Assembly: GCA_003134995.1 (NCBI GenBank)
Contig: PLDC01000019.1
Coordinates: 468,517 to 532,516, forward strand
DNA: 64,000 bases
Reading direction: 5' to 3'
Origin: Acidobacteriaceae bacterium
GTDB taxonomy: Bacteria; Acidobacteriota; Terriglobia; Terriglobales; Acidobacteriaceae
A model generated the notes under the pieces. That model did no database searches. It saw only the letters and a program-made list of their open reading frames with translations, and was not told where the DNA came from. Shown here piece after piece: positions 43,215-51,427 of this stretch (positions are counted from its first letter, which is position 1; the number at the start of each line of letters is the position of its first letter). The position numbers and the translations under genes were made by a program.

Positions 43215-44504
43215 ATGTCCACCGCGTATGAATCTGAACTTGAGACGGCCCTGGAAGAGGAATTCCGGGAACTGAACGAAGACGAATTGGAAGACGATGA
43301 GGGCGAAGGCTTTTTGGGTGCACTCTCGGGCCTGGGAAGTTTCGCGAGCGGTTTGGGCAAATTGGGAAGCGTGGCCAGCAGCATCGGAAAGTTGGGCAGT
43401 AGTATGGGCAAACTGGGAGGTCTGGCGGGCAGCGTCGGCAAATTGGGTGCTGCGGCCGGGGGCTTGCGCAAGTTAGGGGGCCTGGGCCGACTGGGTGGTA
43501 TAGGCAGGCTGGGCCGGACCGCGGCGGGCTTTGGCAAGTTGGGAGGCCTCGCTGGCAGGTACGGCAGGCGGGCTGGCGCGGCTGCCAGATGGGGCCGATC
43601 TGCAAGATCGGGAGGGCGTGTCGGCGTGGGCAGGTCGAGCAGTCTGACACGCACTTTGAACAAAACTGGGATATTCGGAAGGCCCGAGGCTTGGGATAAA
43701 TGGGGAGATGTGGCGGAACGCTCGCAGGGAATTCTGGAAAAACTCGACACTCTGGGCGATCTGGCACACGACGTGGATAAACTGGGGAGGTTGGCAAAGC
43801 CAGGAGGTTTGAGAAAGTTGGGAGCGCTTGCGGGGAATTTCGGGAGATCCCGCACTCTAGGTCATTTTGTGACGAATTCCGCTCCTCTGCTGAGAGTGAC
43901 GTCCAAAAAGGCAGCGCCCATGGTCGCTCGCGCTATTGGAGGACCGTTCCGCGCGATGACGGCAAGAATGCTCAGACGGAGGCTAAGGGAAGCGGAAGGG
44001 GAGTTGTACGAACTGGAGAGTGAGTTTGAACTGGAGACCGAACTCCACGAAGGCTGGCACGAGGCGGAGCTTGAAATCCTAAGCCATAAATCGGCGTATC
44101 ACGAAGCGCTTGCTGAGATGATGGCCGAAGCGGCGGAACAGGAACAGAACGAAGCCGAGGCGGAAGCGATGGCGGGTGCCGCAGCGGTGACCGTAATCTC
44201 GACGGCGGATCGGCTCGCGTTGCGGCGTGTTCTGCCGCATCTGGTTCGCGGCACGGCGATCCTCACGCGTATCCTGCGAGCAAATCCCAGGACGCGCCCC
44301 GCAGTGCGGGCCGTCCCTACGATTGCGCGCCGCACCGTTCGCGCTTTGAAGCAGCAGGCGGAAGAGGGAACTCCGATCACACGAAGCGCTGTAGGGCGAG
44401 CTGCGGCGAGGGAAGTACGGCGAATCCTCGGCAATCCGGTCGCCTGCGCGTCTGCTATGGCAAACAATGTACTCTCGGCCCGCGCGTTGCGCGCCGCGGC
44501 ATGA
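43215..44504 (+). CDS. Low-complexity GKLG-repeat protein with acidic N-terminus (429 aa)
   Basis: A 429-residue protein with three parts. Residues 1-33 are strongly acidic (ESELETALEEEFRELNEDEL). Residues 35-135 are a glycine/leucine-rich tract in which GKLG recurs about every 7-11 residues (GLGKLGSVASSIGKLGSSMG and on), a glycine-zipper-like pattern. The C-terminal 200 residues are Ala/Arg-rich helices, with LPHLVRGTAILTRILRANPR then TRPAVRAVPTIARRTVRAL. I recall similar C-termini in uncharacterised proteins with Glu-rich starts, but know no function. It has no signal peptide. It is the only gene in a segment bounded by a duplicated rpsT 3' end. A membrane-active or secreted effector role is speculation. 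Confidence 0.85.
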   Translation: MSTAYESELETALEEEFRELNEDELEDDEGEGFLGALSGLGSFASGLGKLGSVASSIGKLGSSMGKLGGLAGSVGKLGAAAGGLRKLGGLGRLGGIGRLGRTAAGFGKLGGLAGRYGRRAGAAARWGRSARSGGRVGVGRSSSLTRTLNKTGIFGRPEAWDKWGDVAERSQGILEKLDTLGDLAHDVDKLGRLAKPGGLRKLGALAGNFGRSRTLGHFVTNSAPLLRVTSKKAAPMVARAIGGPFRAMTARMLRRRLREAEGELYELESEFELETELHEGWHEAELEILSHKSAYHEALAEMMAEAAEQEQNEAEAEAMAGAAAVTVISTADRLALRRVLPHLVRGTAILTRILRANPRTRPAVRAVPTIARRTVRALKQQAEEGTPITRSAVGRAAAREVRRILGNPVACASAMANNVLSARALRAAA

Positions 44505-44562
44505 TCGGCAATGCCGGAGGTAGCAGATACGGCTCAGACAGCAGCGATTTACTCAACAACAA

Positions 44563-44593
44563 AAAGGGCAGCCCTGGGCTGCCCGGCACTTGA
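44563..44593 (-). terminator. Rho-independent terminator of rpsT
   Basis: On the minus strand GGGCAGCC, a three-base loop and GGCTGCCC (44584 to 44566) are followed by TTTTTG (44565 downwards). It lies 33 bp after the rpsT stop codon. The truncated rpsT copy at 42962 lacks such a terminator. Confidence 0.85.
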
Positions 44594-44616
44594 ATAGGGT
44601 GACGCGGACTGTCATC

Positions 44617-44880
44617 CTACTTCATCGCGGTGACGCGCTTGCCCAGCCGCGACTTGTAGCGCGCTGCAGTATTCCCGTGAAGCGTGCCCTTCTGAATGGC
44701 CTTGTCGAGCGCGGATACGGTCTCGCGATAAGTTTTCTCGGCGGCAGCTTTGTCGCCCTTTTCGATGGTCTCGCGCAGAGTGCGCAGCGCGGTGCGCAGG
44801 CGGGAGGTGTTGGTGCGATTGGTCGCTGTGCGCTTCGTGGTCTGACGGGCTCGTTTGAGCGCCGAAAAATGATTAGCCAT
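44617..44880 (-). CDS. rpsT: 30S ribosomal protein S20
   Basis: An 87-residue basic protein of normal length for S20, beginning [22 protein letters not shown] and ending [18 protein letters not shown]. It binds 16S rRNA early in small-subunit assembly. It is the intact copy; the last 30 codons are duplicated at 42962-43050. It is convergent with the inserted gene at 43215. Confidence 0.96.
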   Translation of the reverse strand: MANHFSALKRARQTTKRTATNRTNTSRLRTALRTLRETIEKGDKAAAEKTYRETVSALDKAIQKGTLHGNTAARYKSRLGKRVTAMK

Positions 44881-45220
44881 ATTGCTTGGTTGCCCTCTGC
44901 GTGTGTAACGAGATTATTCCGGTGAGTACCGAATAGAACATTCTACGGGACTAAGTCTCGGCTGGTCAAACGATTGCGGGTGCAAAAGTCTTCAACACAG
45001 GGGACACAGAGGAGCACAAAGGAAACCCCAGCGCCAAGGAGATGCGAACTTCCGAACGGAGCTTGCGCGGCCATTGACTCCCGCCCCGGCACGGGGTACG
45101 CTTTACGTAATGGTAGTGACTTGCCCTTTGGGCATGAGCATCCCGTCTGGTTCCGTCTCGAAGCATAATCCTGTTTTGTCCGCAAAACGCCTGAAGTGTG
45201 TGTATTTCAAAAGAGATTGA
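44881..45220. other. Intergenic region between rpsT and phoH
   Basis: This 340-bp gap separates divergent rpsT and phoH. Near 44995-45030 the phrase ACACAGGGGACACAGAGGAG followed by CACAAAGG matches an ACACAGAGG-type short repeat that is widely scattered in environmental genomes. No gene is supported; promoters for both neighbours must lie here. Confidence 0.5.
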
Positions 45221-46285
45221 ATGAAGAAAAGCATCGGGATTAGTCCCAACATCGAGACTCTGTTTGGCACGCGCGACGAAAATGTTCGCGTGCTCGAAGA
45301 TGGCCTGAACATCACGATTGACCTGCGATCGAACGGAATCGAACTCGAGGGCGCGGCCCGCGACGTGGCTCGCGCCGAACAGGTGTTTGCCGATTACGAG
45401 AGCCTGCAGAAATCCGGCTACAGCTTTAACAATGGCGATCTCAACAGCATGCTGCGCGTGCTCACGGCAGATTCGAGCGCGACTTTGCGCGGACTGGCCG
45501 ACGCCGGCAAGCAGCGCTCGCTGGGGCGGCGCATGGTGCAGCCGAAGAGCGTGAATCAGCGGCGCTATGTGGAGGCGATTGAGACGCACGACATGGTGTT
45601 CGGCATCGGTCCGGCGGGCACAGGCAAGACTTATCTTGCCGTGGCTATGGCGATTTCTGCGCTGCTGGCGAAGCGAGTGAACCGCATCATCCTGGCGCGT
45701 CCGGCGGTGGAAGCGGGCGAGCGGCTGGGCTTTTTGCCGGGCACGTTGCAGGACAAAATCGATCCGTATTTGCGTCCGCTGTACGATGCGCTCTATGACA
45801 TGCTTGATCCAGAGAAGGTGGATCGATATCTTGAAAAGAACGTCATCGAGATTGCGCCGATTGCATTCATGCGCGGGCGCACGCTGAACGATTCTTTCGT
45901 GATTCTCGATGAAGCGCAGAATACTACCTCCGAACAGATGAAGATGTTTGTCACGCGTCTCGGATTCAATTCCAAGGCGGTGATTACTGGAGACATCACT
46001 CAGATCGATTTGCCTAACGCGCGGCGCAGCGGGTTGCTGGAAGCGATTGACATTCTGAAACGCGTGGAAGGTTTGACGTTTGTGCACTTCGATGAATCTG
46101 ACGTGGTGCGGCATCATTTGGTGCAGCGCATTATTCGCGCCTACGACGAGCATAAGACGCACGTTGCCGAGCAGCAGATGCTGTTGCTGGCGGGCGGAAG
46201 AAGCGGCGAATCGGGAGTGAGGAATACGGAAGCGAAGAGTTCAGCGGCGGATACGAATGATAGATCCACTGCTTCGGGAGAGTAA
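45221..46285 (+). CDS. phoH: PhoH-family ATPase
   Basis: A 354-residue PhoH-type protein with Walker A GPAGTGKT at residues 131-138 and Walker B FVILDEAQN near 226-234, in an RNA-helicase-like ATPase fold. PhoH is encoded next to ybeY in many bacteria and is thought to work in RNA processing. That order is kept here: phoH-ybeY-corC/hlyC-era. The last 30 residues are Ser/Ala-rich and poorly conserved. The next gene starts 12 bp later. Confidence 0.94.
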   Translation: MKKSIGISPNIETLFGTRDENVRVLEDGLNITIDLRSNGIELEGAARDVARAEQVFADYESLQKSGYSFNNGDLNSMLRVLTADSSATLRGLADAGKQRSLGRRMVQPKSVNQRRYVEAIETHDMVFGIGPAGTGKTYLAVAMAISALLAKRVNRIILARPAVEAGERLGFLPGTLQDKIDPYLRPLYDALYDMLDPEKVDRYLEKNVIEIAPIAFMRGRTLNDSFVILDEAQNTTSEQMKMFVTRLGFNSKAVITGDITQIDLPNARRSGLLEAIDILKRVEGLTFVHFDESDVVRHHLVQRIIRAYDEHKTHVAEQQMLLLAGGRSGESGVRNTEAKSSAADTNDRSTASGE

Positions 46286-46297
46286 AATTTTTGCGTT

Positions 46298-46873
46298 ATG
46301 GGAGGGCTGAAATCTGGCCCTCCTGTTTATTTTGGGACGCGTTTGAAGTGCAATGGGAACGAATTGGTTATTTTTCGAAAAAGAATCGCGGGGTTGAGCG
46401 CGCCCACGCTCGAACGTTTTGTGCTGCGGGCGAGGAGGATGATCCACTTGCGCGACACGGTAAATGTGCTGGTGACGAACAATTCGGAGTTGCGCGCGTT
46501 GAACCGGCGATTCCGGGGAGCGGACAAGGCTACGGATGTGTTGTCGTTTCCAGCGCCTGCGCAAGAACTCTCGAAGATGGGGCGTAGCGCGGGGGAAGTA
46601 GCGATTTCCGCCGACATCGCGCGCGAGAACGCCCGGCGCATGGGGCACACCGCGGCGAATGAAGTGAAAATTCTGGCGCTGCACGGCATTCTGCACCTGG
46701 CAGGATTCGATCATGAACGCGACCATGGCGAGATGGCTCGCAAAGAAAAACGGCTGCGGCAGCAGCTGAAGTTGGAAGCAGGACTGATCGAACGAGTAAA
46801 GATCGAACGAGTAAAGATCGAGAGAATACAGACGCGCACTGGCGTGCCCGCTAAACGGCGGAGAACCGCATGA
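46298..46873 (+). CDS. ybeY: Endoribonuclease YbeY
   Basis: A 191-residue YbeY protein, a metal-dependent RNase for 16S rRNA maturation and ribosome quality control. The metal-binding motif HGILHLAGFDHE begins at H129, and RFRGADKATDVLSFP is also typical. The C-terminus beyond about residue 155 is an extra tail that contains a small tandem repeat (IERVK IERVK IERIQ), coded by a repeated GATCGAACGAGTAAA. Its stop overlaps the next start by 4 bp. Confidence 0.95.
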   Translation: MGGLKSGPPVYFGTRLKCNGNELVIFRKRIAGLSAPTLERFVLRARRMIHLRDTVNVLVTNNSELRALNRRFRGADKATDVLSFPAPAQELSKMGRSAGEVAISADIARENARRMGHTAANEVKILALHGILHLAGFDHERDHGEMARKEKRLRQQLKLEAGLIERVKIERVKIERIQTRTGVPAKRRRTA

Positions 46874-48135
46874 ACTGGGGCGTTGCGCTTGCGCTGATTC
46901 CGCTGCTGGCCCTGCTGGCGCTGGCCTCTTACGTGGACCGCGTCTACCAGGAGATCGGCAAATTTCTTTCGCGCGATTTCCAGGACAACATTGATGTCTT
47001 CGAGCAGAAGGTTGAGCCGAATCTGCGCGTGAGCCGGTCGCGAGCGTCGCTTTCCATGTCGGTGCTCAAGCAGTTGACGACCGCGACCATCGCGTTGCTG
47101 GTAGGTTTCGTTGTGTTTGGCGACCAGCGCTGGAGCATCTACGAGATATTGCAGGCTGCCATCAGCCTGATTCTGATCATCATTGTGTTCAATCAATTCC
47201 TGCCATTCGTTTTCTTTTCGCGCACGAACGGCGCGTGGCTGATTCGCTGGACATGGCTTTTGACCGCGCTGATTTATCTTGTACTGCCTGTGACGATTGT
47301 TCTGGGATTTCTGCAATCGGTGGCATCGCTTACTCACGAGAACACGCGCGAGCAGCCGGAAAGCGCTTCTGAGGCCGTGGATGCGCTGATTGAAGCAGGG
47401 CAGGAAGAAGGCATCATCCAGGAAGGCGATCGCGAGCTGATCCAGTCTGCGGTTGAGTTCAGCGGCAAGACGGTGCGGGAAGCCATGAAGCCTCGTCCGG
47501 AGATTTTTGCCGTGCCGGTGGAAACTACGGTTGAGCGATTCATCGAAATGCTGCGCACCAAGCACTACTCGCGGGTTCCGGTGTACGCGGAGAGCATCCA
47601 CAATATTAAAGGCGTCGTCTACGCTCAGGACGTATTGCAGGTGCCTGACAGCGAGGCATCGAAGCGCACGCTCGAAACGCTGATGCGCCGTGACGTTTAT
47701 TTCGTGCCCGAGAGCAAGCTGGGCAGCGATCTTCTGCGGGAGATGCAGAAGAATAATATTCGTATGGCGATTGTGGTCGATGAATATGGGGGCGTGGCCG
47801 GCCTGGTCACGATTGAAGATCTGGTAGAAGAAATCGTGGGAGAAATCCGCGACGAGCATGAAAAGCCGGAAATCACGCGCGAGAATGATCACTCCTTTAT
47901 CGTTTCCGGTGGAATGGACGTTGACCGCCTCGCGGAACTGTTTGGCACGAAACCGGAAGGCAAGGAATCTGCGACGGTGGCGGGGCTGGTTAGCGAACTG
48001 GCAGGGCACATCCCGCAACGCGGCGAAACTGTGGATGACGATGGACTGCGCTTCGAAGTTCTGGAATCGACGGACCGCAAGGTGGAGCGCGTGAGAATTA
48101 CAGCGGTGCAGCCGCAGCAGTTGAAGCTGATATGA
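46870..48135 (+). CDS. CBS-domain transporter-associated protein (CorC/HlyC, DUF21 type)
   Basis: A 421-residue membrane protein of the hemolysin-C/CorC (UPF0053) group. The N-terminal half has about four membrane segments (residues 1-20, 70-85, 95-118, 128-152). Two CBS domains follow (about 200-315: [54 protein letters not shown]) and a CorC-HlyC transporter-associated domain ends the protein. Members are linked to magnesium or cobalt efflux. It overlaps ybeY by 4 bp and is part of the phoH-ybeY-era cluster. Confidence 0.92.
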   Translation: MNWGVALALIPLLALLALASYVDRVYQEIGKFLSRDFQDNIDVFEQKVEPNLRVSRSRASLSMSVLKQLTTATIALLVGFVVFGDQRWSIYEILQAAISLILIIIVFNQFLPFVFFSRTNGAWLIRWTWLLTALIYLVLPVTIVLGFLQSVASLTHENTREQPESASEAVDALIEAGQEEGIIQEGDRELIQSAVEFSGKTVREAMKPRPEIFAVPVETTVERFIEMLRTKHYSRVPVYAESIHNIKGVVYAQDVLQVPDSEASKRTLETLMRRDVYFVPESKLGSDLLREMQKNNIRMAIVVDEYGGVAGLVTIEDLVEEIVGEIRDEHEKPEITRENDHSFIVSGGMDVDRLAELFGTKPEGKESATVAGLVSELAGHIPQRGETVDDDGLRFEVLESTDRKVERVRITAVQPQQLKLI

Positions 48136-48136
48136 G

Positions 48137-48277
48137 TCGGGCTTCGGGCTTCGGGCTTCGGCAAAACACTCGGCCTGATATAGTCGAAATGAATCTTAAG
48201 CTGACGGGGTCCGGCAGAGTCTAACCAATTTAGGCTTGAGCCCGAAGCCCGATAGCTGAAGCCCGAAGCCCGCCCCT
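48137..48277. repeat. Short-unit inverted repeat, type GGGCTTC
   Basis: Left arm 48137-48161 is a tandem of the heptamer GGGCTTC (three full units plus a partial). Right arm 48239-48277 has the inverted heptamer GAAGCCC repeated with one interruption. The spacer is about 77 bp. It fills the gap between the CBS-domain gene and era. Confidence 0.7.
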
Positions 48278-49279
48278 ATGCCTTTCCGCTCTGGTTTTGT
48301 TTGCATCCTCGGCCGCCCTAATGCTGGCAAGTCCACGCTGCTCAATGCTCTTGTGGGCGAAAAGCTGGCGATCATCTCGCCGAAACCGCAGACTACTCGC
48401 AACCGGATTCAAGGCATCCTCAACCTGCCGAAGGGCAAAGGTCACGCCGCCGCGCAGATCGTTCTGATCGATACTCCGGGCGTGCACAAGCCGGATAGTT
48501 CGCTGGGCCGCAAGATGATGGTCGAAGTGCGGGAGGCGCTGGAAGGTTGCGATCTCGTGCTTCTGATCATGGATGCGACGCGCAAGCGTGATCAGCGTGA
48601 TGAGTTTGCGATTCAGATGCTGAAGCATTCGCCGACGAAAGTCTGTTTGATCCTTAATAAGGTTGACCTGCTGCGCGGGGGCAAGGGGCAACTGCTGCCG
48701 CTGATTGAGGAGTACAAGAAGCTGCATGCGTTCCACGAAATCATTCCCATCTCAGCGTTGAAGCGCGATGGACTCGACATCCTGTTGAAAGCAGTGACGG
48801 CCGCGCTGCCTGCGGGGCCACCTTATTTTCCTCCTGATCAAGTGACCGATCAGCCGTCGCGTTTTATGTCGGCGGAAATTATTCGTGAGCGGGTGTTGAT
48901 GGAGACGGAGGAAGAACTTCCTTATGCGACCACCGTGATCGTCGATGCGTTCGAAGAAGGAGCCAGGCTGACACGCATCTCTGCGACGATTTACTGCGAG
49001 CGGGAAGGCCAGAAGGGAATTCTGATCGGGAAAAAAGGACAGATGCTGAAGCGCATTGGCACTTCGGCCCGCTTGCAAATTGAACGCATGTTAGGGATGA
49101 AGGTCTTTCTCGAACTTTATGTGAAGGTGCAGCCTAACTGGCGGGAATCGCGCGCATTCGTGGAAGAACTCGATTGGAGAAGGCAACTGGAGAATCTTAC
49201 GGATGGCAGAGTCGAACGCGCAGAACCGTCTTCACCAAGAAAGACTGGCAAGAAGAAAAAGCGCGGCGTCCTTAGTTAA
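48278..49279 (+). CDS. era: GTPase Era
   Basis: A 333-residue Era GTPase, required for 30S subunit maturation. GTP-binding motifs are G1 GRPNAGKST near residues 12-20, G3 DTPG near 68 and G4 NKVD near 127. A C-terminal KH domain (about 225-310, GQKGILIGKKGQMLKRIGT) binds the 3' end of 16S rRNA. It is slightly longer than usual because of a basic tail (KTGKKKKRGVLS). Location after phoH-ybeY matches conserved gene order. Confidence 0.96.
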   Translation: MPFRSGFVCILGRPNAGKSTLLNALVGEKLAIISPKPQTTRNRIQGILNLPKGKGHAAAQIVLIDTPGVHKPDSSLGRKMMVEVREALEGCDLVLLIMDATRKRDQRDEFAIQMLKHSPTKVCLILNKVDLLRGGKGQLLPLIEEYKKLHAFHEIIPISALKRDGLDILLKAVTAALPAGPPYFPPDQVTDQPSRFMSAEIIRERVLMETEEELPYATTVIVDAFEEGARLTRISATIYCEREGQKGILIGKKGQMLKRIGTSARLQIERMLGMKVFLELYVKVQPNWRESRAFVEELDWRRQLENLTDGRVERAEPSSPRKTGKKKKRGVLS

Positions 49280-49451
49280 CCAATGAGTTACGAAGGCGTA
49301 GTAAATTAGTTTCGAGTAATCGCAAAACTATCTTTTTGTAGTAGTTCGTTGACGAAGCTTTACACTGCTGAGGCAAGCGCGGTTTGTCCTAACGAGGTTT
49401 ACCAGCTAGAATCAACGTACGTCGGCCCTGCAGCGCGATAACGAGCCCAAA

Positions 49452-49922
49452 ATGCCATCAGTGGATTCTTCGGATTCTTCCCAGAAACCTCTTCCCGAGA
49501 AAGATTTTGATCCGGATAGATTGCATCTGGATTTGCGGGTGACGCTTTCCGCTGATCGCAGGGCGGTCGATCCAGTCGTTCAGGAAGTGATGTCAGTTGT
49601 GCGTCAGATGAAGGGCGTGGACGGCAAGGAAGATGCGATTGAGTTAGCGCTCACGGAGGCGCTGGCCAATGCCGTGATTCACGGGGCTAAAGAGGATCCC
49701 ACCAAGACGGTGGAGTGCCTGGTGAGCAGCGACGATGAACGAAGCGTGCTGATCGTGGTGCGAGATCCCGGCACGGGTTTTAAGCCTGAGGCAATTCCCG
49801 CATGTACGGTCGGAGAGAATGTTTATTCGAATCATGGGCGCGGGATTTTTCTTATTAACCAGCTCATGGATCAAGTGGAGTTCAGAAAGAACGGCACGGA
49901 AATCCGGATGGTCAAGCGGTAG
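49452..49922 (+). CDS. Anti-sigma-factor-type serine kinase (RsbW/SpoIIAB-like ATPase)
   Basis: A 156-residue protein with a GHKL ATPase fold. The N box is EALANAVIHGAK near residues 68-79, the G1 motif is DPGTGFKP and the G2 region is NHGRGIFLINQLMDQV. Proteins like this bind or phosphorylate anti-sigma antagonists in partner-switching control of stress sigma factors. No sigma factor or antagonist gene is adjacent, so its partner is unknown. The segment before residue 25 is a disordered Ser/Asp/Pro-rich leader. Confidence 0.87.
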   Translation: MPSVDSSDSSQKPLPEKDFDPDRLHLDLRVTLSADRRAVDPVVQEVMSVVRQMKGVDGKEDAIELALTEALANAVIHGAKEDPTKTVECLVSSDDERSVLIVVRDPGTGFKPEAIPACTVGENVYSNHGRGIFLINQLMDQVEFRKNGTEIRMVKR

Positions 49923-49949
49923 CGCTTCGATCCCTTTCAAATTAAGAGT

Positions 49950-50048
49950 GTCATCCCGAAGCGTAGCGAGGGATCTTGGTTCTTGCTTGTGCTGAACGCG
50001 TTGGCGCCGCACGCAAACACCAAGATCCCTCGCTGCGCTCGGGATGAC
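49950..50048. repeat. MITE/REP-like inverted repeat element, copy B
   Basis: The 99-bp element starts GTCATCCCGAAGCGTAGCGA and ends with the inverted form CCCTCGCTGCGCTCGGGATG then AC. It matches copy A at 14226-14323 in length, in both arms and in GCAAACACCAAGATCCCTCG next to the right arm. It sits between two convergent genes, where the hairpin could also act as a bidirectional terminator. Confidence 0.75.
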
Positions 50049-50068
50049 AAACCTCTCTCGATCAGGTC

Positions 50069-51427
50069 TTACTCTTTCACCGCAATTCCTAGTGTCTTCA
50101 TTTTGCGATAGAGGTGGCTGCGTTCTAAGCCGAGCACTTCGGCGGCGCGGGTGATGTTGCCGTGATTCTCGTCGAGTTTCTTCAGAATGAAATCGCGCTC
50201 GTAGGCGTCGCGGGCCTGGTGCAGCGTGGAGAACTCGCTGCGCGCTGCGCGCCGGTGGCCGTCGCGGTACACAAGCGGCGGCAGGTGCTTGCGGTCGAAG
50301 CGTGTGGTCATTGGATTCATGATCACAATCCGCTCGATCACATTGCGCAATTCGCGCACGTTGCCTGGCCACGAATAGCGCATCAGGGCCTCGACTGCAT
50401 CGTCGGTAATCTCGCGTGGACGGCGTCCATAGGTCGCAGCCAGGTCTTTGAGAAAGTGCCGCGCGAACAGCGGAATATCTTCCTTGCGATCGCGCAGCGG
50501 AGGAACAAAAAAAGGAATCACGTTCAGCCGGTAAAACAGATCTTCGCGAAAATTTCCCTTGGAGATTTCTTCTTCCAGATCTTTGTTGGTTGAGGCGATG
50601 ATGCGTGCATCCACCATGATGGTTTCGTCGCTGCCGAGAGGCGCGACGCGCTGTTCTTCGAGCGTGCGCAACACTTTCGATTGCGTCTTCAGGCTCATGT
50701 CGCCGACTTCATCGAGAAACAGCGTTCCTCCGCTGGCCTTTTCGAACTTGCCTTCCTTGTCGGCCGTGGCTCCGGGGAACGATCCTTTGTAATGTCCGAA
50801 GAGTTCGCTTTCGATGAGATCTTCTGGAATTGCCGCGCAGTTGACCTCGACAAAAGTTTCATCTTTGCGAAGGCTTTGAGCATGGATTGCGTGGGCGACA
50901 AGTTCCTTCCCCGTTCCCGACTCGCCGTAGATCAGAACCCGGCCGTTGGTGGGCGCCATTAGGCCGATCTGCTGGCGCAACGCTTTCATCGGAATGCTGT
51001 CGCCGACGATCACGCTTTTGGCATAAAGCTGTTTCTTCAGGTCGACGTTTTCATGCCGCAACTTTTTGGATTCGATCGCATTCTTGACCAGGATCAGCGT
51101 CTTGTCGATGGAGAGCGGCTTCTCGAGAAAATCGTAGGCGCCGAGCTTGGTCGCGCGCACCGCGGTTTCGATCGTACCGTGGCCTGAGATCATGATCACT
51201 TCGGGCGCGTCATCCATGTCGCGGATGCTTTCCAGCGTTTCCAGGCCATCGATCCCGGGGAGCCAGATATCGAGCAGCACCACTTCGAAAGTGTGCTCGC
51301 GGCGCAGCACCTTAAGGCATTCTTCACCGCTCTCGACCGATGCGGTTTCGTAACCTTCATCCGCGAGCACGGCCTGCAGCGATTCGCGAATTCCGGTTTC
51401 GTCATCGACGATGAGAATTTTATGCAT
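50069..51427 (-). CDS. NtrX-like sigma-54-type response regulator
   Basis: A 452-residue regulator with receiver domain (D53; conserved K103), AAA+ domain (Walker A GESGTGKE at 168-175) and a C-terminal Fis-type helix-turn-helix (NITRAAEVLGLERSHLYRKM). The loop that should read GAFTGA reads GSFPGA at 215-220, so contact with sigma-54 is doubtful; NtrX-like proteins often act without sigma-54. The ATG at 51427 overlaps the end of the kinase gene by 8 bp. The kinase is its evident partner. NtrYX systems are linked to redox, nitrogen and envelope control in other bacteria. Confidence 0.93.
   Translation of the reverse strand: MHKILIVDDETGIRESLQAVLADEGYETASVESGEECLKVLRREHTFEVVLLDIWLPGIDGLETLESIRDMDDAPEVIMISGHGTIETAVRATKLGAYDFLEKPLSIDKTLILVKNAIESKKLRHENVDLKKQLYAKSVIVGDSIPMKALRQQIGLMAPTNGRVLIYGESGTGKELVAHAIHAQSLRKDETFVEVNCAAIPEDLIESELFGHYKGSFPGATADKEGKFEKASGGTLFLDEVGDMSLKTQSKVLRTLEEQRVAPLGSDETIMVDARIIASTNKDLEEEISKGNFREDLFYRLNVIPFFVPPLRDRKEDIPLFARHFLKDLAATYGRRPREITDDAVEALMRYSWPGNVRELRNVIERIVIMNPMTTRFDRKHLPPLVYRDGHRRAARSEFSTLHQARDAYERDFILKKLDENHGNITRAAEVLGLERSHLYRKMKTLGIAVKE

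Noticed and set aside
44943-45185. An 80-codon minus-strand frame between rpsT and phoH.
   Set aside because: It overlaps a scattered short repeat and the probable phoH promoter and shows no family features.
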